Origin: Ignavibacteria bacterium | GTDB lineage: Bacteria; Bacteroidota; Ignavibacteria; Tepidaquicellales; Tepidaquicellaceae | Direction of reading: 5' to 3' | NCBI GenBank assembly: GCA_016704345.1 | Contig: JADJAH010000016.1 | Span: forward strand, 124,001 to 188,000 | DNA: 64,000 bases | Shown here: positions 26,807 to 33,830 of the stretch, in pieces | How positions within the stretch are numbered: the stretch's first letter is position 1 | Layout of the letters: every line of letters starts with the position of its first letter | Made by a program: the position numbers and the translations under genes | The notes under the pieces: model-generated | Databases searched by the model: none | Told to the model about the DNA's origin: nothing | Seen by the model: the letters and a program-made list of their open reading frames with translations, nothing else

Positions 26807-28522
26807 ATGAAAGAACTATTTTCTTTTTGTGTAGTTTTAATTTTTCTTTTTGTAGATGCTATTGCGCAGCCCTTAATAGGGCAGGCGGAAATCTTGTTCA
26901 GAAATTCCACAGAGCATGAGATTGTGTTAGTCGTTTCTCCCGCTAGTGCTGTTTTCAGTGGGTTTTACACACCTGCAACAGAACATTTCAGAAAATACTC
27001 ACTGACAAGAAGTAATCTCTCACAAGAACCGTTTTGGCCATTGAGAAGAAGTGACACAGCATATATTGTTGGTGGATCAAAGTTAATTCTACCAGGAGAT
27101 TATTGCGTGATTGATTTTGACGATGGTCTATACTATGACTTCGTAAATTCAGCTTCCAAGGTACTTGGAGGAATTAGTTACGGTCTATGGAAATTTGAAA
27201 TATTTCAAGATTCTGCTCAGTTGATTGATGTATTCTATTTTGATGAAAGAGATATGAATCATGGAACTGGACCCTTTAACAACCCGGACATTTTCTTTTC
27301 GTTAGTGCGCCGGAATGGTTCCTCCTCGGACAGTGTCCTTTTCATTTTCAACGCAGCGCAAGACTCAGTCAATTTATATGATAGCAGAATATTGAATAAA
27401 GTGATAAAATCTTGGCATAAAGTTGGATTATACAGCCCAATATATGGGCAAGACCCCATTAACCCTGGAAGTCCAAATATGGGACAGTTCAGAACATTGA
27501 ATAGAGAAAGAAATATTCCAATTTATGCAACAGATTTTGGTGGTATGAAGCATTCTAATGCAGGAGAAATTGATTTGAATTTAATAATTGAGCACGATAT
27601 TCGTACAAGAGATACCTTGCGTGAATTCCCAACAAATTTAGTCATTAGTAAAGGTACTGAGTTAAGGATTGATTATGATGTTGTTTTTGAAATGATCACT
27701 CCGCTTAATTCGGGAACAAATTTTTTCAATCTTTTGACTGTTAAAGATTCAGCTTGGCTGTCTCTATACCCGTGTGCTACTTTGATTATTGATAGCCCGA
27801 ATGAGTTGAGACTTGAAAATGGAAGTAAACTTACATTAGCATTAGGATCTAATATACTAATCAGGAACGGAGGGAAGTTTTGTAATGAAGGCGGTAAAGT
27901 ATTGGGTGCAGGTCATGTGATATTCGATAAAGGAATTCATAACACATGTGAATTTGACAACTTCACCGCAAGCGATAGCATAAAGATCGTGCTCGACTCA
28001 GCCACTCTATCACTCCCGGATGACTACACTCTACATCTCAAAGGCCACGAAACCGCTCTCATCTTGAATCCGGGCTCCAAGCTTTTGTTTGGTGAGAACT
28101 CCGGTATCGTGTGTGATTCGGGAGCGAGGATTATTGCCAATGACGCAACATTCGCTTCGGTTGACTCCACAAAGAAATGGAACGGCATCTCGCTCAATGA
28201 TCTTGCAAGCGATACGATAAAGAACTGCACGATAAAGAATGCGATGTACGGCATAATGATCTCGGACAGGTATGATTCCGAGGAATCTCCCGAACCTTAC
28301 TCAGCGGAAATTTCCGGCTGCAGTTTTGTGAATCAGACATCTCAAGTGCTCAACAATGCAATCTATCTTCAGAATAGCGCGCATGTGCTCTTAAAGAACA
28401 ACGCCATCACATCAAACAACTTGTCTATCGGATTCACTCATGGCATCTATGCGGAATACTGCCCGGGAGAAATGCTCAACATCATCAACAACCCTTCGAC
28501 AAGCTCAGGGCAGGTAGCATAA
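26807..28522 (+). CDS. Secreted parallel beta-helix protein, N-terminal part of a frameshifted gene
   Basis: 571 codons as read. A signal peptide (ELFSFCVVLIFLFVDAIAQ) is followed by an N-terminal domain of unknown type and then a right-handed beta-helix region (LRLENGSKLTLALGSNILIRNGG, DTIKNCTIKNAMYGIMI, NAIYLQNSAHVLLKNNAI). The frame ends artificially: after NIINN the codons read PSTSSGQVA and stop inside a 23-bp inserted repeat (28493-28515). Removing those 23 bases joins NIINN to SISNCNNGMTIIQ in the frame of the next entry, restoring a continuous beta-helix. The intact protein (26807-29946) would be about 1,038 residues. Confidence 0.82.
   Translation: MKELFSFCVVLIFLFVDAIAQPLIGQAEILFRNSTEHEIVLVVSPASAVFSGFYTPATEHFRKYSLTRSNLSQEPFWPLRRSDTAYIVGGSKLILPGDYCVIDFDDGLYYDFVNSASKVLGGISYGLWKFEIFQDSAQLIDVFYFDERDMNHGTGPFNNPDIFFSLVRRNGSSSDSVLFIFNAAQDSVNLYDSRILNKVIKSWHKVGLYSPIYGQDPINPGSPNMGQFRTLNRERNIPIYATDFGGMKHSNAGEIDLNLIIEHDIRTRDTLREFPTNLVISKGTELRIDYDVVFEMITPLNSGTNFFNLLTVKDSAWLSLYPCATLIIDSPNELRLENGSKLTLALGSNILIRNGGKFCNEGGKVLGAGHVIFDKGIHNTCEFDNFTASDSIKIVLDSATLSLPDDYTLHLKGHETALILNPGSKLLFGENSGIVCDSGARIIANDATFASVDSTKKWNGISLNDLASDTIKNCTIKNAMYGIMISDRYDSEESPEPYSAEISGCSFVNQTSQVLNNAIYLQNSAHVLLKNNAITSNNLSIGFTHGIYAEYCPGEMLNIINNPSTSSGQVA
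28493..28515 (+). repeat. 23-bp repeat insertion causing a frameshift
   Basis: The inserted segment begins CCTTCGACAAGCTC and ends AGGGCAGGT. It reads PSTSSGQ in one frame and PFDKLRAG in another. I recall such strings as translated intergenic repeats in many uncultivated bacteria (memory, not checked). 23 is not a multiple of three, so it breaks the beta-helix gene exactly at this point. Confidence 0.75.
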
Positions 28523-28539
28523 GCAACTGCAATAACGGA

Positions 28540-29946
28540 ATGACAATAATTCAGTCATCGCCTTACATTGCCTTCAATACTTTGAACGGAAATTCTTACG
28601 GTGAATCGGGAATGTTTCTCGATAACTCGAACGGAACGATCAAGTACAATGTCATCTCGGATTTCTATAACTCATATTATTCTTTCTACTCATCTCCTGA
28701 TCTTCTGAAGAACACTTTTGATAATTCGTGTGATGACAACATCTATTTGTCATCTTCGTCTGTTCCCGTAATGCATCCGCTTGTGTCAAGCGGTTCAACA
28801 TACTGGTTCGCAGGAGACAATCACATAACAGGAAGTCCTTATGATGCCGGAATATTATTCGATGAGGATGCTTATCCGGATTTGAACTACGGCTATAACC
28901 GGTTCACTTTGTCCGGAAGTAATTACTACATAAGCGGTGCGAATCCTGCATCTGCCGGCAGGGAATTCTATGTTTATGAGAATTATTGGGGGGTAGTACC
29001 TCCTGATTCTCTGAAGATCAATGTTACAAATGCAGACGTGAAGTTCGATCCTTATGACAACAACTCACAGACAGAACGGCAGACAAACACTTTTGATACT
29101 ACTGATATTGGATTTGGATTGAAGGATACAATTCACATTCTTGAATCCGACAATCCGAACTCTGCGCAGGAACTATTTCTTCTTGCATATCAAAGCGAGT
29201 TCAGCGGCGAGTATGAGGCAGCAATTGGATATTACAAAGAGATTGTATCCGATTACAAAGACAGCAGTTCAACTTCTACGTGTCTTGCAAGGATATTCAA
29301 CTGTTACGAAAAGAAGCAGGCAACTGTAACGGAGTATTCACTGCTGGAAACTTACTACTCAGTGTTAACCGCAGACACTGCTCACTCGGTCATCATGCGG
29401 AACATTTCCGAAGACCTCGCGATTCAATCAAACATAAAACAAGGCAACATTGAAGAGGCGATCTCGGATTACGATGAGATATATACAAGCAACACAAATA
29501 CTCCGAAAGGATTTCATGCTCTCATCAACAAGGAAATACTATCGGCTGGTGCAGGAGATAATTTGGGTTCAGGAAATACTTTCGACGAAATTGAGTTTAA
29601 GCAAATCAAGATCAATGCATTGCTGAAAGGTCTTAACGCAAAAGATGCAAATGCAAATATCTCAACTAATTCAAACCCGCTGAGTTTCGATCTTTTACAG
29701 AATTATCCCAACCCCTTCAACCCGAGGACAATTATCAATTACGAATTAAGAATTAGGAATTTCGTTATGCTGAAAGTATATGACATTGCAGGAAGGGAAG
29801 TTGTGACACTTGTGAATGAAATCATGCCGGCGGGGAAGCATGCAGTAGAGTTCAATGCGGCGGATCTTTCGAGCGGGGTTTACTTCTACTCTCTGAATGT
29901 TGACGGAAAGCAGATGGGCGTGAAGCGCATGGCATTGGTTAAGTAG
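28540..29946 (+). CDS. C-terminal part of the frameshifted beta-helix protein, with T9SS domain
   Basis: 468 codons from the first ATG; the true reading continues upstream to 28516 as SISNCNNG. It contains the last beta-helix rungs (YIAFNTLNGNSYGESGMFLDNSNG), a TPR-like helical linker (AAIGYYKEIVSDYKDSSSTSTCLARIFNCY), and a T9SS sorting domain (FDLLQNYPNPFNPRTIINY to MGVKRMALVK). There is no signal peptide or ribosome-binding site at 28540, so independent expression is unlikely. Part of the sorting domain (NYELRIR) is encoded by a heptamer array at 29731-29758. The last 25 codons are almost the same as those at 24784-24858. Confidence 0.8.
   Translation: MTIIQSSPYIAFNTLNGNSYGESGMFLDNSNGTIKYNVISDFYNSYYSFYSSPDLLKNTFDNSCDDNIYLSSSSVPVMHPLVSSGSTYWFAGDNHITGSPYDAGILFDEDAYPDLNYGYNRFTLSGSNYYISGANPASAGREFYVYENYWGVVPPDSLKINVTNADVKFDPYDNNSQTERQTNTFDTTDIGFGLKDTIHILESDNPNSAQELFLLAYQSEFSGEYEAAIGYYKEIVSDYKDSSSTSTCLARIFNCYEKKQATVTEYSLLETYYSVLTADTAHSVIMRNISEDLAIQSNIKQGNIEEAISDYDEIYTSNTNTPKGFHALINKEILSAGAGDNLGSGNTFDEIEFKQIKINALLKGLNAKDANANISTNSNPLSFDLLQNYPNPFNPRTIINYELRIRNFVMLKVYDIAGREVVTLVNEIMPAGKHAVEFNAADLSSGVYFYSLNVDGKQMGVKRMALVK
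29731..29758 (+). repeat. Heptamer array inside a coding sequence
   Basis: Four 7-bp units (ATTATCA, ATTACGA, ATTAAGA, ATTAGGA) lie within the T9SS domain and are translated as IINYELRIR. Every three units equal seven codons, so the frame is kept. The same units form intergenic arrays at 11728 and 32185. Confidence 0.7.
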
Positions 29947-29999
29947 AAGTTTTGCGCGCATCGGATTTTGAAGACTCAAATGCACCCTACAAAAAAAGT

Positions 30000-30039
30000 C
30001 CTGTCCCGCAATGCCTTGATATCGGCAATGCAGGACAGG
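30000..30039. terminator. Strong hairpin between convergent genes
   Basis: A 16-bp stem with two mismatches: CCTGTCCCGCAATGCC (30000-30015) pairs with GGCAATGCAGGACAGG (30024-30039) across an 8-nt loop. Seven A's (29991-29997) precede it on the plus strand, i.e. a T-run for minus-strand transcripts, which suits termination of the gene ending at 30063. It is probably bidirectional. Confidence 0.75.
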
Positions 30040-30062
30040 TTATACTGAATAGAGCCCGAGTA

Positions 30063-31559
30063 TTACTTTACCAGAAGCATTTTTTTGGCCTCGGATATTC
30101 CGTTGAAGTTGAGCCGATAGAAATAAACTCCAGTTGCAAGATCTTCGGCATTGAAATTTACAGAGTAAGAACCTGCAACCTTAAATTCATTTACAAGAAC
30201 CGCAACTTCACTTCCAAGCTGATCATAAATTTTCAGTGTTACATTTCCTGATTTAGGCAGATCAAAATTTATTGCAGTCACAGGATTGAAAGGATTAGGA
30301 TAATTCTGATGAAGTCTGAAATCAGAAACTAACTCAGAACTGTTTCCGGCTGAAACAAACAGATCGGGAATGTATTCTGATATGTATTGAAAATTTGCAC
30401 CTGCTACTACCGTTCTTACAAGTGCTCCTGTAGTAGAATCCACTTCATGAACCCCTGTGCCGTTTGTGGTAAGATAATTTCCGTTTCCAAGAAGATAAGC
30501 GCTTCTGCATCCTGTAACACCTGTAAGTGATCTTATATAGTTTCCGGTGGAGTCAAACATTATCAGCCCGGACGGCGTGGAGAATCCTGCCACTACCACG
30601 TTTCCGTTCGCAAGCTGATACATTTGCTGTGGAAACGCAATGTCTGAACCGCTGTAAAAAGCAGATATGAAAGTTCCGTCAAGTGTGAACTTAGTAATTT
30701 TGTTTGTGCCCCCTGAATTAGTTATCAGCATGTCACCTTGTCTGAGCAGGATGTCGAACGGGCTGCTAAGATTTTCGGTGATGAATGTGCCGGTGTGATT
30801 TCCGTCCTCATCGAATTGCTGAATAGTGTTCTGACTTGTACCGCTGCCGACAGTTACAAGAAGATTCCTGTTAGGGCGGAAACGAATGCCTCTGATGTTG
30901 TCAAGTATAGCGGTGTTAACGCCTCCAACCGGAGCAAAAAATCCGACATAGCTTCCTGCAGTATCAAACTTCTGAACAAGATCACTTATCTGATCGGAAA
31001 CTACTATGCTTCTGCCGTCAAACAACTGCTGTGCATGCTTAGGGCTTTGCAGCTGCGGATTGGAATGTGATATGAAAGCAGTATCAAGAAGATCGCCGTT
31101 CACGGAACTGAATAGAGAAACCCTGTCAAATGTCCAGTCGGGTATCATCAGAAATTTCTCTCCGCCTCTTGCCGAAGAGATAACAGGATCAAACATTCCT
31201 CCGGTATTGTCAACTATCCTCCCGTTTCCATAATCAATTCTCGATTGAGCCGGATTGAAACTGCTGACGATCTCATCGTAGAAGGCTGTATATCCTCCGT
31301 TATATACATCCGCAAGATCTGTAAATACGGCATACACAACTTTGTTATTCTCAATGCCCTTTACATCAAACATCACTCTTCCGGAAGTAATAATATTTAC
31401 GGGAAGCCCGGTTTTTATGGCTGCTTCCCTTGAGATTATTACTGAATGCGGATCAATTTCAGATTTAGCCAGAAGATCATGGAAGCTGATCTTTGGTGAT
31501 GCGTAAGCGCCTGTTGCAAAAAGCATAATTGCAAACAGGAAAATTTTGCAGGTCTTCAT
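30063..31559 (-). CDS. Secreted NHL/SMP-30-like propeller with T9SS sorting domain
   Basis: A 498-residue protein. Signal peptide CKIFLFAIMLFATGAYA. The N-terminal region (about 25-130) is of unknown type. It is followed by a propeller with repeats such as VQKFDTAGSYVGFFAP, IQQFDEDGNHTGTFI, ITKFTLDGTFISAFY and LIMFDSTGNYIRSL, which resemble NHL blades (about six). The C-terminal T9SS domain runs from FRLHQNYPNPFNPVTAINF to EAKKMLLVK. It is transcribed alone, and the hairpin at 30000-30039 serves as a likely terminator. Confidence 0.87.
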   Translation of the reverse strand: MKTCKIFLFAIMLFATGAYASPKISFHDLLAKSEIDPHSVIISREAAIKTGLPVNIITSGRVMFDVKGIENNKVVYAVFTDLADVYNGGYTAFYDEIVSSFNPAQSRIDYGNGRIVDNTGGMFDPVISSARGGEKFLMIPDWTFDRVSLFSSVNGDLLDTAFISHSNPQLQSPKHAQQLFDGRSIVVSDQISDLVQKFDTAGSYVGFFAPVGGVNTAILDNIRGIRFRPNRNLLVTVGSGTSQNTIQQFDEDGNHTGTFITENLSSPFDILLRQGDMLITNSGGTNKITKFTLDGTFISAFYSGSDIAFPQQMYQLANGNVVVAGFSTPSGLIMFDSTGNYIRSLTGVTGCRSAYLLGNGNYLTTNGTGVHEVDSTTGALVRTVVAGANFQYISEYIPDLFVSAGNSSELVSDFRLHQNYPNPFNPVTAINFDLPKSGNVTLKIYDQLGSEVAVLVNEFKVAGSYSVNFNAEDLATGVYFYRLNFNGISEAKKMLLVK

Positions 31560-31682
31560 ATTCCTTTTCTCCTTTAAATAATTATTCTAAAAACTTCTGC
31601 TAAAAGCTAAGCATTAACGCTGCAAATTAGAATGAAAATATGCGGAAAGAATTTTATCTCAATCACTGAATTTATTTGTGAG

Positions 31683-31690
31683 TATATTTG
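31683..31690 (+). promoter_or_regulatory. Possible Bacteroidota-type -7 box
   Basis: TATATTTG matches the TAnnTTTG element used by the Bacteroidota housekeeping sigma factor and lies 20 bp before the ATG of the exported YCII protein. No -33 TTG box is visible at the usual distance. It also lies inside a short inverted repeat, GTGAGT..ACTCAC (31678-31697). Confidence 0.3.
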
Positions 31691-31710
31691 CACTCACTAA
31701 AAAAACACCA

Positions 31711-32169
31711 ATGACAAAATATATCTTGCCGGTTTTATTTCTTTTGTTTTTGAATGTTGCCAGAGCTCAGGAAGAGAATCCAAACTACGACAGCGGACTT
31801 GCCGAATCACTCGGAGCGGATGAGTACGGAATGAAGTCTTATGTATTGGCAATTCTTAAGGCAGGCTCCAATGATTCAAAAGACGAGAGTTATATCAACA
31901 AGATCTTCAGAGGCCACATGGAAAACATCGGGCGGCTTGCATCGGAAGGGAAGCTCTCACTCGCAGGACCCTTCGAACAAAACGCAAAGGGCTACAGGGG
32001 CATTTACATTTTTAATGTGAAGACAATTGCAGAAGCGGAAGAACTGATCAAGACAGATCCGGCAATAATGGAAAAAGTATTGGAAGCCGAACTGTATGAG
32101 TGGTATGGCTCCGCCGCACTCGTGACGCATCTGGATGTTCATAAGAGAATTGCGAAGAAAAACCCATGA
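31711..32169 (+). CDS. Exported YCII-domain protein
   Basis: 152 residues from ATG 31711, which begins directly with a signal peptide (TKYILPVLFLLFLNVARAQ); a GTG 33 bp upstream is less likely. The mature part has the YCII core: KSYVLAILKAG, HMENIGRLASEGKLSLAGPF, GIYIFNVKTIAEAEELIKTDPAI and ELYEWYGSA. The conserved His and Asp of the family are present. It is a periplasmic or extracellular version of the cytoplasmic protein at 1543-1863. Substrate unknown. A heptamer array begins 16 bp after the stop. Confidence 0.82.
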   Translation: MTKYILPVLFLLFLNVARAQEENPNYDSGLAESLGADEYGMKSYVLAILKAGSNDSKDESYINKIFRGHMENIGRLASEGKLSLAGPFEQNAKGYRGIYIFNVKTIAEAEELIKTDPAIMEKVLEAELYEWYGSAALVTHLDVHKRIAKKNP

Positions 32170-32184
32170 GGAGAGCAATTGAGA

Positions 32185-32219
32185 ATTAAGAATTAGGAAT
32201 TAAGAATTAGGAATTAAGA
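32185..32219 (+). repeat. Heptamer array ATTARGA (5 units)
   Basis: Alternating ATTAAGA and ATTAGGA units, purine-rich on the coding strand of the YCII gene that stops at 32169. It forms an inverted repeat with the array at 32313-32340. Confidence 0.85.
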
Positions 32220-32312
32220 GAAGATGGTAGGAAATTTTAATGAATGTATTCCATTTTAACTTTCCATGTTTCACTTTCAGCGATTTCACTCTTCCTTTTT
32301 GCCATTTTCAAT

Positions 32313-32340
32313 TCCTAATTCCTAATTCCTAATTCCTAAT
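32313..32340 (-). repeat. Heptamer array TCCTAAT (4 units) next to a stop codon
   Basis: Four perfect TCCTAAT units. On the minus strand this is ATTAGGA repeated, beginning two bases after the stop codon (32343-32345) of the polymerase IV C-terminal part. It can pair with the array at 32185-32219. Confidence 0.85.
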
Positions 32341-32342
32341 TG

Positions 32343-32993
32343 TCAACTCCCCAGCCCGACTCTTATCACATCTTCCCCAAACTTCGCCTTAAGCTTGTCT
32401 AATGCGGCAAACGGGAGTGCCGAAGTTTTTTCAAACAGGCTCAGATTCACTGTGTGCGTATCAAGATGAAGATCAAACACGCCCATTCCAAACTGCCGGC
32501 CCTGAAGCATGGCGTTTGGTTTTCGCATGTGCCTGAATATCTCGAGAGAGGCATTGTAAATCTCGCGATCGTCATTTGTGTACTGGCTGAGTTTCAATGA
32601 GCCTGAAGTATATGTGAGATCCTCAAACCTTAATGCAAGATAAACATGTCCCGCCACGAGTTCCTTGAAGCGCATCTTTCTGCAGATGAATTCTCCTATC
32701 CTTCTGATTTCATTGAGCACATCTTCATGTTTGAATAAAGGCACAGATAATGTGTGAAAATGATTCAGCGATTTTTCCTTCTTCACTTTTCGGAAAATTT
32801 CGGATGTATCCTCTCCTCGTGCGATTCTGCCGAATACAATGCCGTTTATGCCGAACTCTTTGCGAAGCAGACCGAACGGAGCTTGTGCAAGATCACCGAT
32901 TGTTCTGATGCGGTTGACGTGCATCCTGACTTCGTTTCGCCTTCCCACACCCCAGAGTTTTGATACGGGCATTGAATGTATTTTAGTCTTCAT
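32343..32993 (-). CDS. dinB: DNA polymerase IV (DinB), thumb and little-finger part
   Basis: 216 residues. It starts at the palm/thumb junction: SMPVSKLWGVGRRNEVRM and IRTIGDLAQAPFGLLRKEFG form the helix-hairpin-helix thumb. EKSLNHFHTLSVPLFKHEDV onward is the little-finger domain that grips DNA. It has no catalytic residues of its own. Its ATG (32991-32993) overlaps the end of the upstream part by 11 bp in a +1 relative frame. Together the two parts (434 residues) equal a normal Y-family polymerase, so this is either a frameshifted gene or a two-subunit enzyme split at a domain boundary. Confidence 0.87.
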   Translation of the reverse strand: MKTKIHSMPVSKLWGVGRRNEVRMHVNRIRTIGDLAQAPFGLLRKEFGINGIVFGRIARGEDTSEIFRKVKKEKSLNHFHTLSVPLFKHEDVLNEIRRIGEFICRKMRFKELVAGHVYLALRFEDLTYTSGSLKLSQYTNDDREIYNASLEIFRHMRKPNAMLQGRQFGMGVFDLHLDTHTVNLSLFEKTSALPFAALDKLKAKFGEDVIRVGLGS

Positions 32994-33639
32994 TCTCTTT
33001 TGTAATCACAGTCAGCCCGTTAGGTTTCATCAGTTTGGTTGCAAGCTTTGCAAATGTCTTGTTGTATGAAATGCCCATTGATGCAGTGAGGTTCTCTAAT
33101 CTTTTCAGATGCGCTTTAATGTTTTTGGCAATGCTGACCGCTTCAAAGAAATTCTTAGCCACCGGTGTAAGATCAATGAAGCATTCATCAATGCTGTACT
33201 GTTCAATGCATTCTTCCGGGACATATTCTCGCAGCATTTCCTGCAGGTTTGCCATGATGCTTTCATACTTCGGACCGTAGCATGGAAGAGAGATAAGTTC
33301 AGGACATAGTTTTCTTGCTTCGACAACCGACATTCCTGTATCAACGCCGCGTGCCCTCGCTTCATAAGATGCGGTCATTACAATGCCCCTGTTGCCGCCC
33401 GTGCCTCCGACTGAAACTGCCTTTCCGCGAAGCTTCGGATTATCGCGTTGTTCTACCTGTGCAAAGAAGGCGTCGAAGTCAATGTGTACGAAGAACCGGT
33501 TTACATGAGCCTTTAGCCGCAGATTCATATCCTTAAGATGCGGGAAAGAATACAGCGGCATTATGCGCACGCGCTTGTATAGATTGTTGAAGTCATCTCC
33601 CTCGCGGGGAATGAAGAATGTTGAACTGATTGTTTGCAT
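32983..33639 (-). CDS. dinB: DNA polymerase IV (DinB), catalytic palm/fingers part
   Basis: 218 residues containing the Y-family palm and fingers. VHIDFDAFFAQVEQ (D54, D56) and YSIDECFIDL (D151, E152) supply the catalytic carboxylates. SYEARARGVDTGMSVVEARKLCPEL is the fingers/nucleotide pocket, and GISYNKTFAKLATKLMKPNGL closes the palm. The frame stops at ITKENED, where normal family members run on into the thumb (continued in the overlapping entry 32343-32993). The first 45 residues (TISSTFFIPREGDDFNNLYK and on) are longer than usual, so the start may be an internal Met. Role: translesion synthesis. Confidence 0.88.
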   Translation of the reverse strand: MQTISSTFFIPREGDDFNNLYKRVRIMPLYSFPHLKDMNLRLKAHVNRFFVHIDFDAFFAQVEQRDNPKLRGKAVSVGGTGGNRGIVMTASYEARARGVDTGMSVVEARKLCPELISLPCYGPKYESIMANLQEMLREYVPEECIEQYSIDECFIDLTPVAKNFFEAVSIAKNIKAHLKRLENLTASMGISYNKTFAKLATKLMKPNGLTVITKENED

Positions 33640-33663
33640 ACCATAATAATATATGGTGTGTGG

Positions 33664-33691
33664 TTGAAAGTTGAAAGTTAAAAGTTGAAAG
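33664..33691 (+). repeat. Heptamer array TTGAAAG (4 units) in a 5' region
   Basis: TTGAAAG, TTGAAAG, TTAAAAG, TTGAAAG between divergent genes. It is the one clear heptamer array here that does not lie after a stop codon. Confidence 0.8.
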
Positions 33692-33830
33692 TTTGTGGAT
33701 TGATGATGATGCCTGAATAAGGTTACCGGTCAATGACCTTAATGCCCTACATTTGCGTATTTCAAGGAACACTTATTAAGGGTAAATTAGAAAAGGAAAT
33801 TCAACAAAGACTACCATAGAGAGTACTCAA

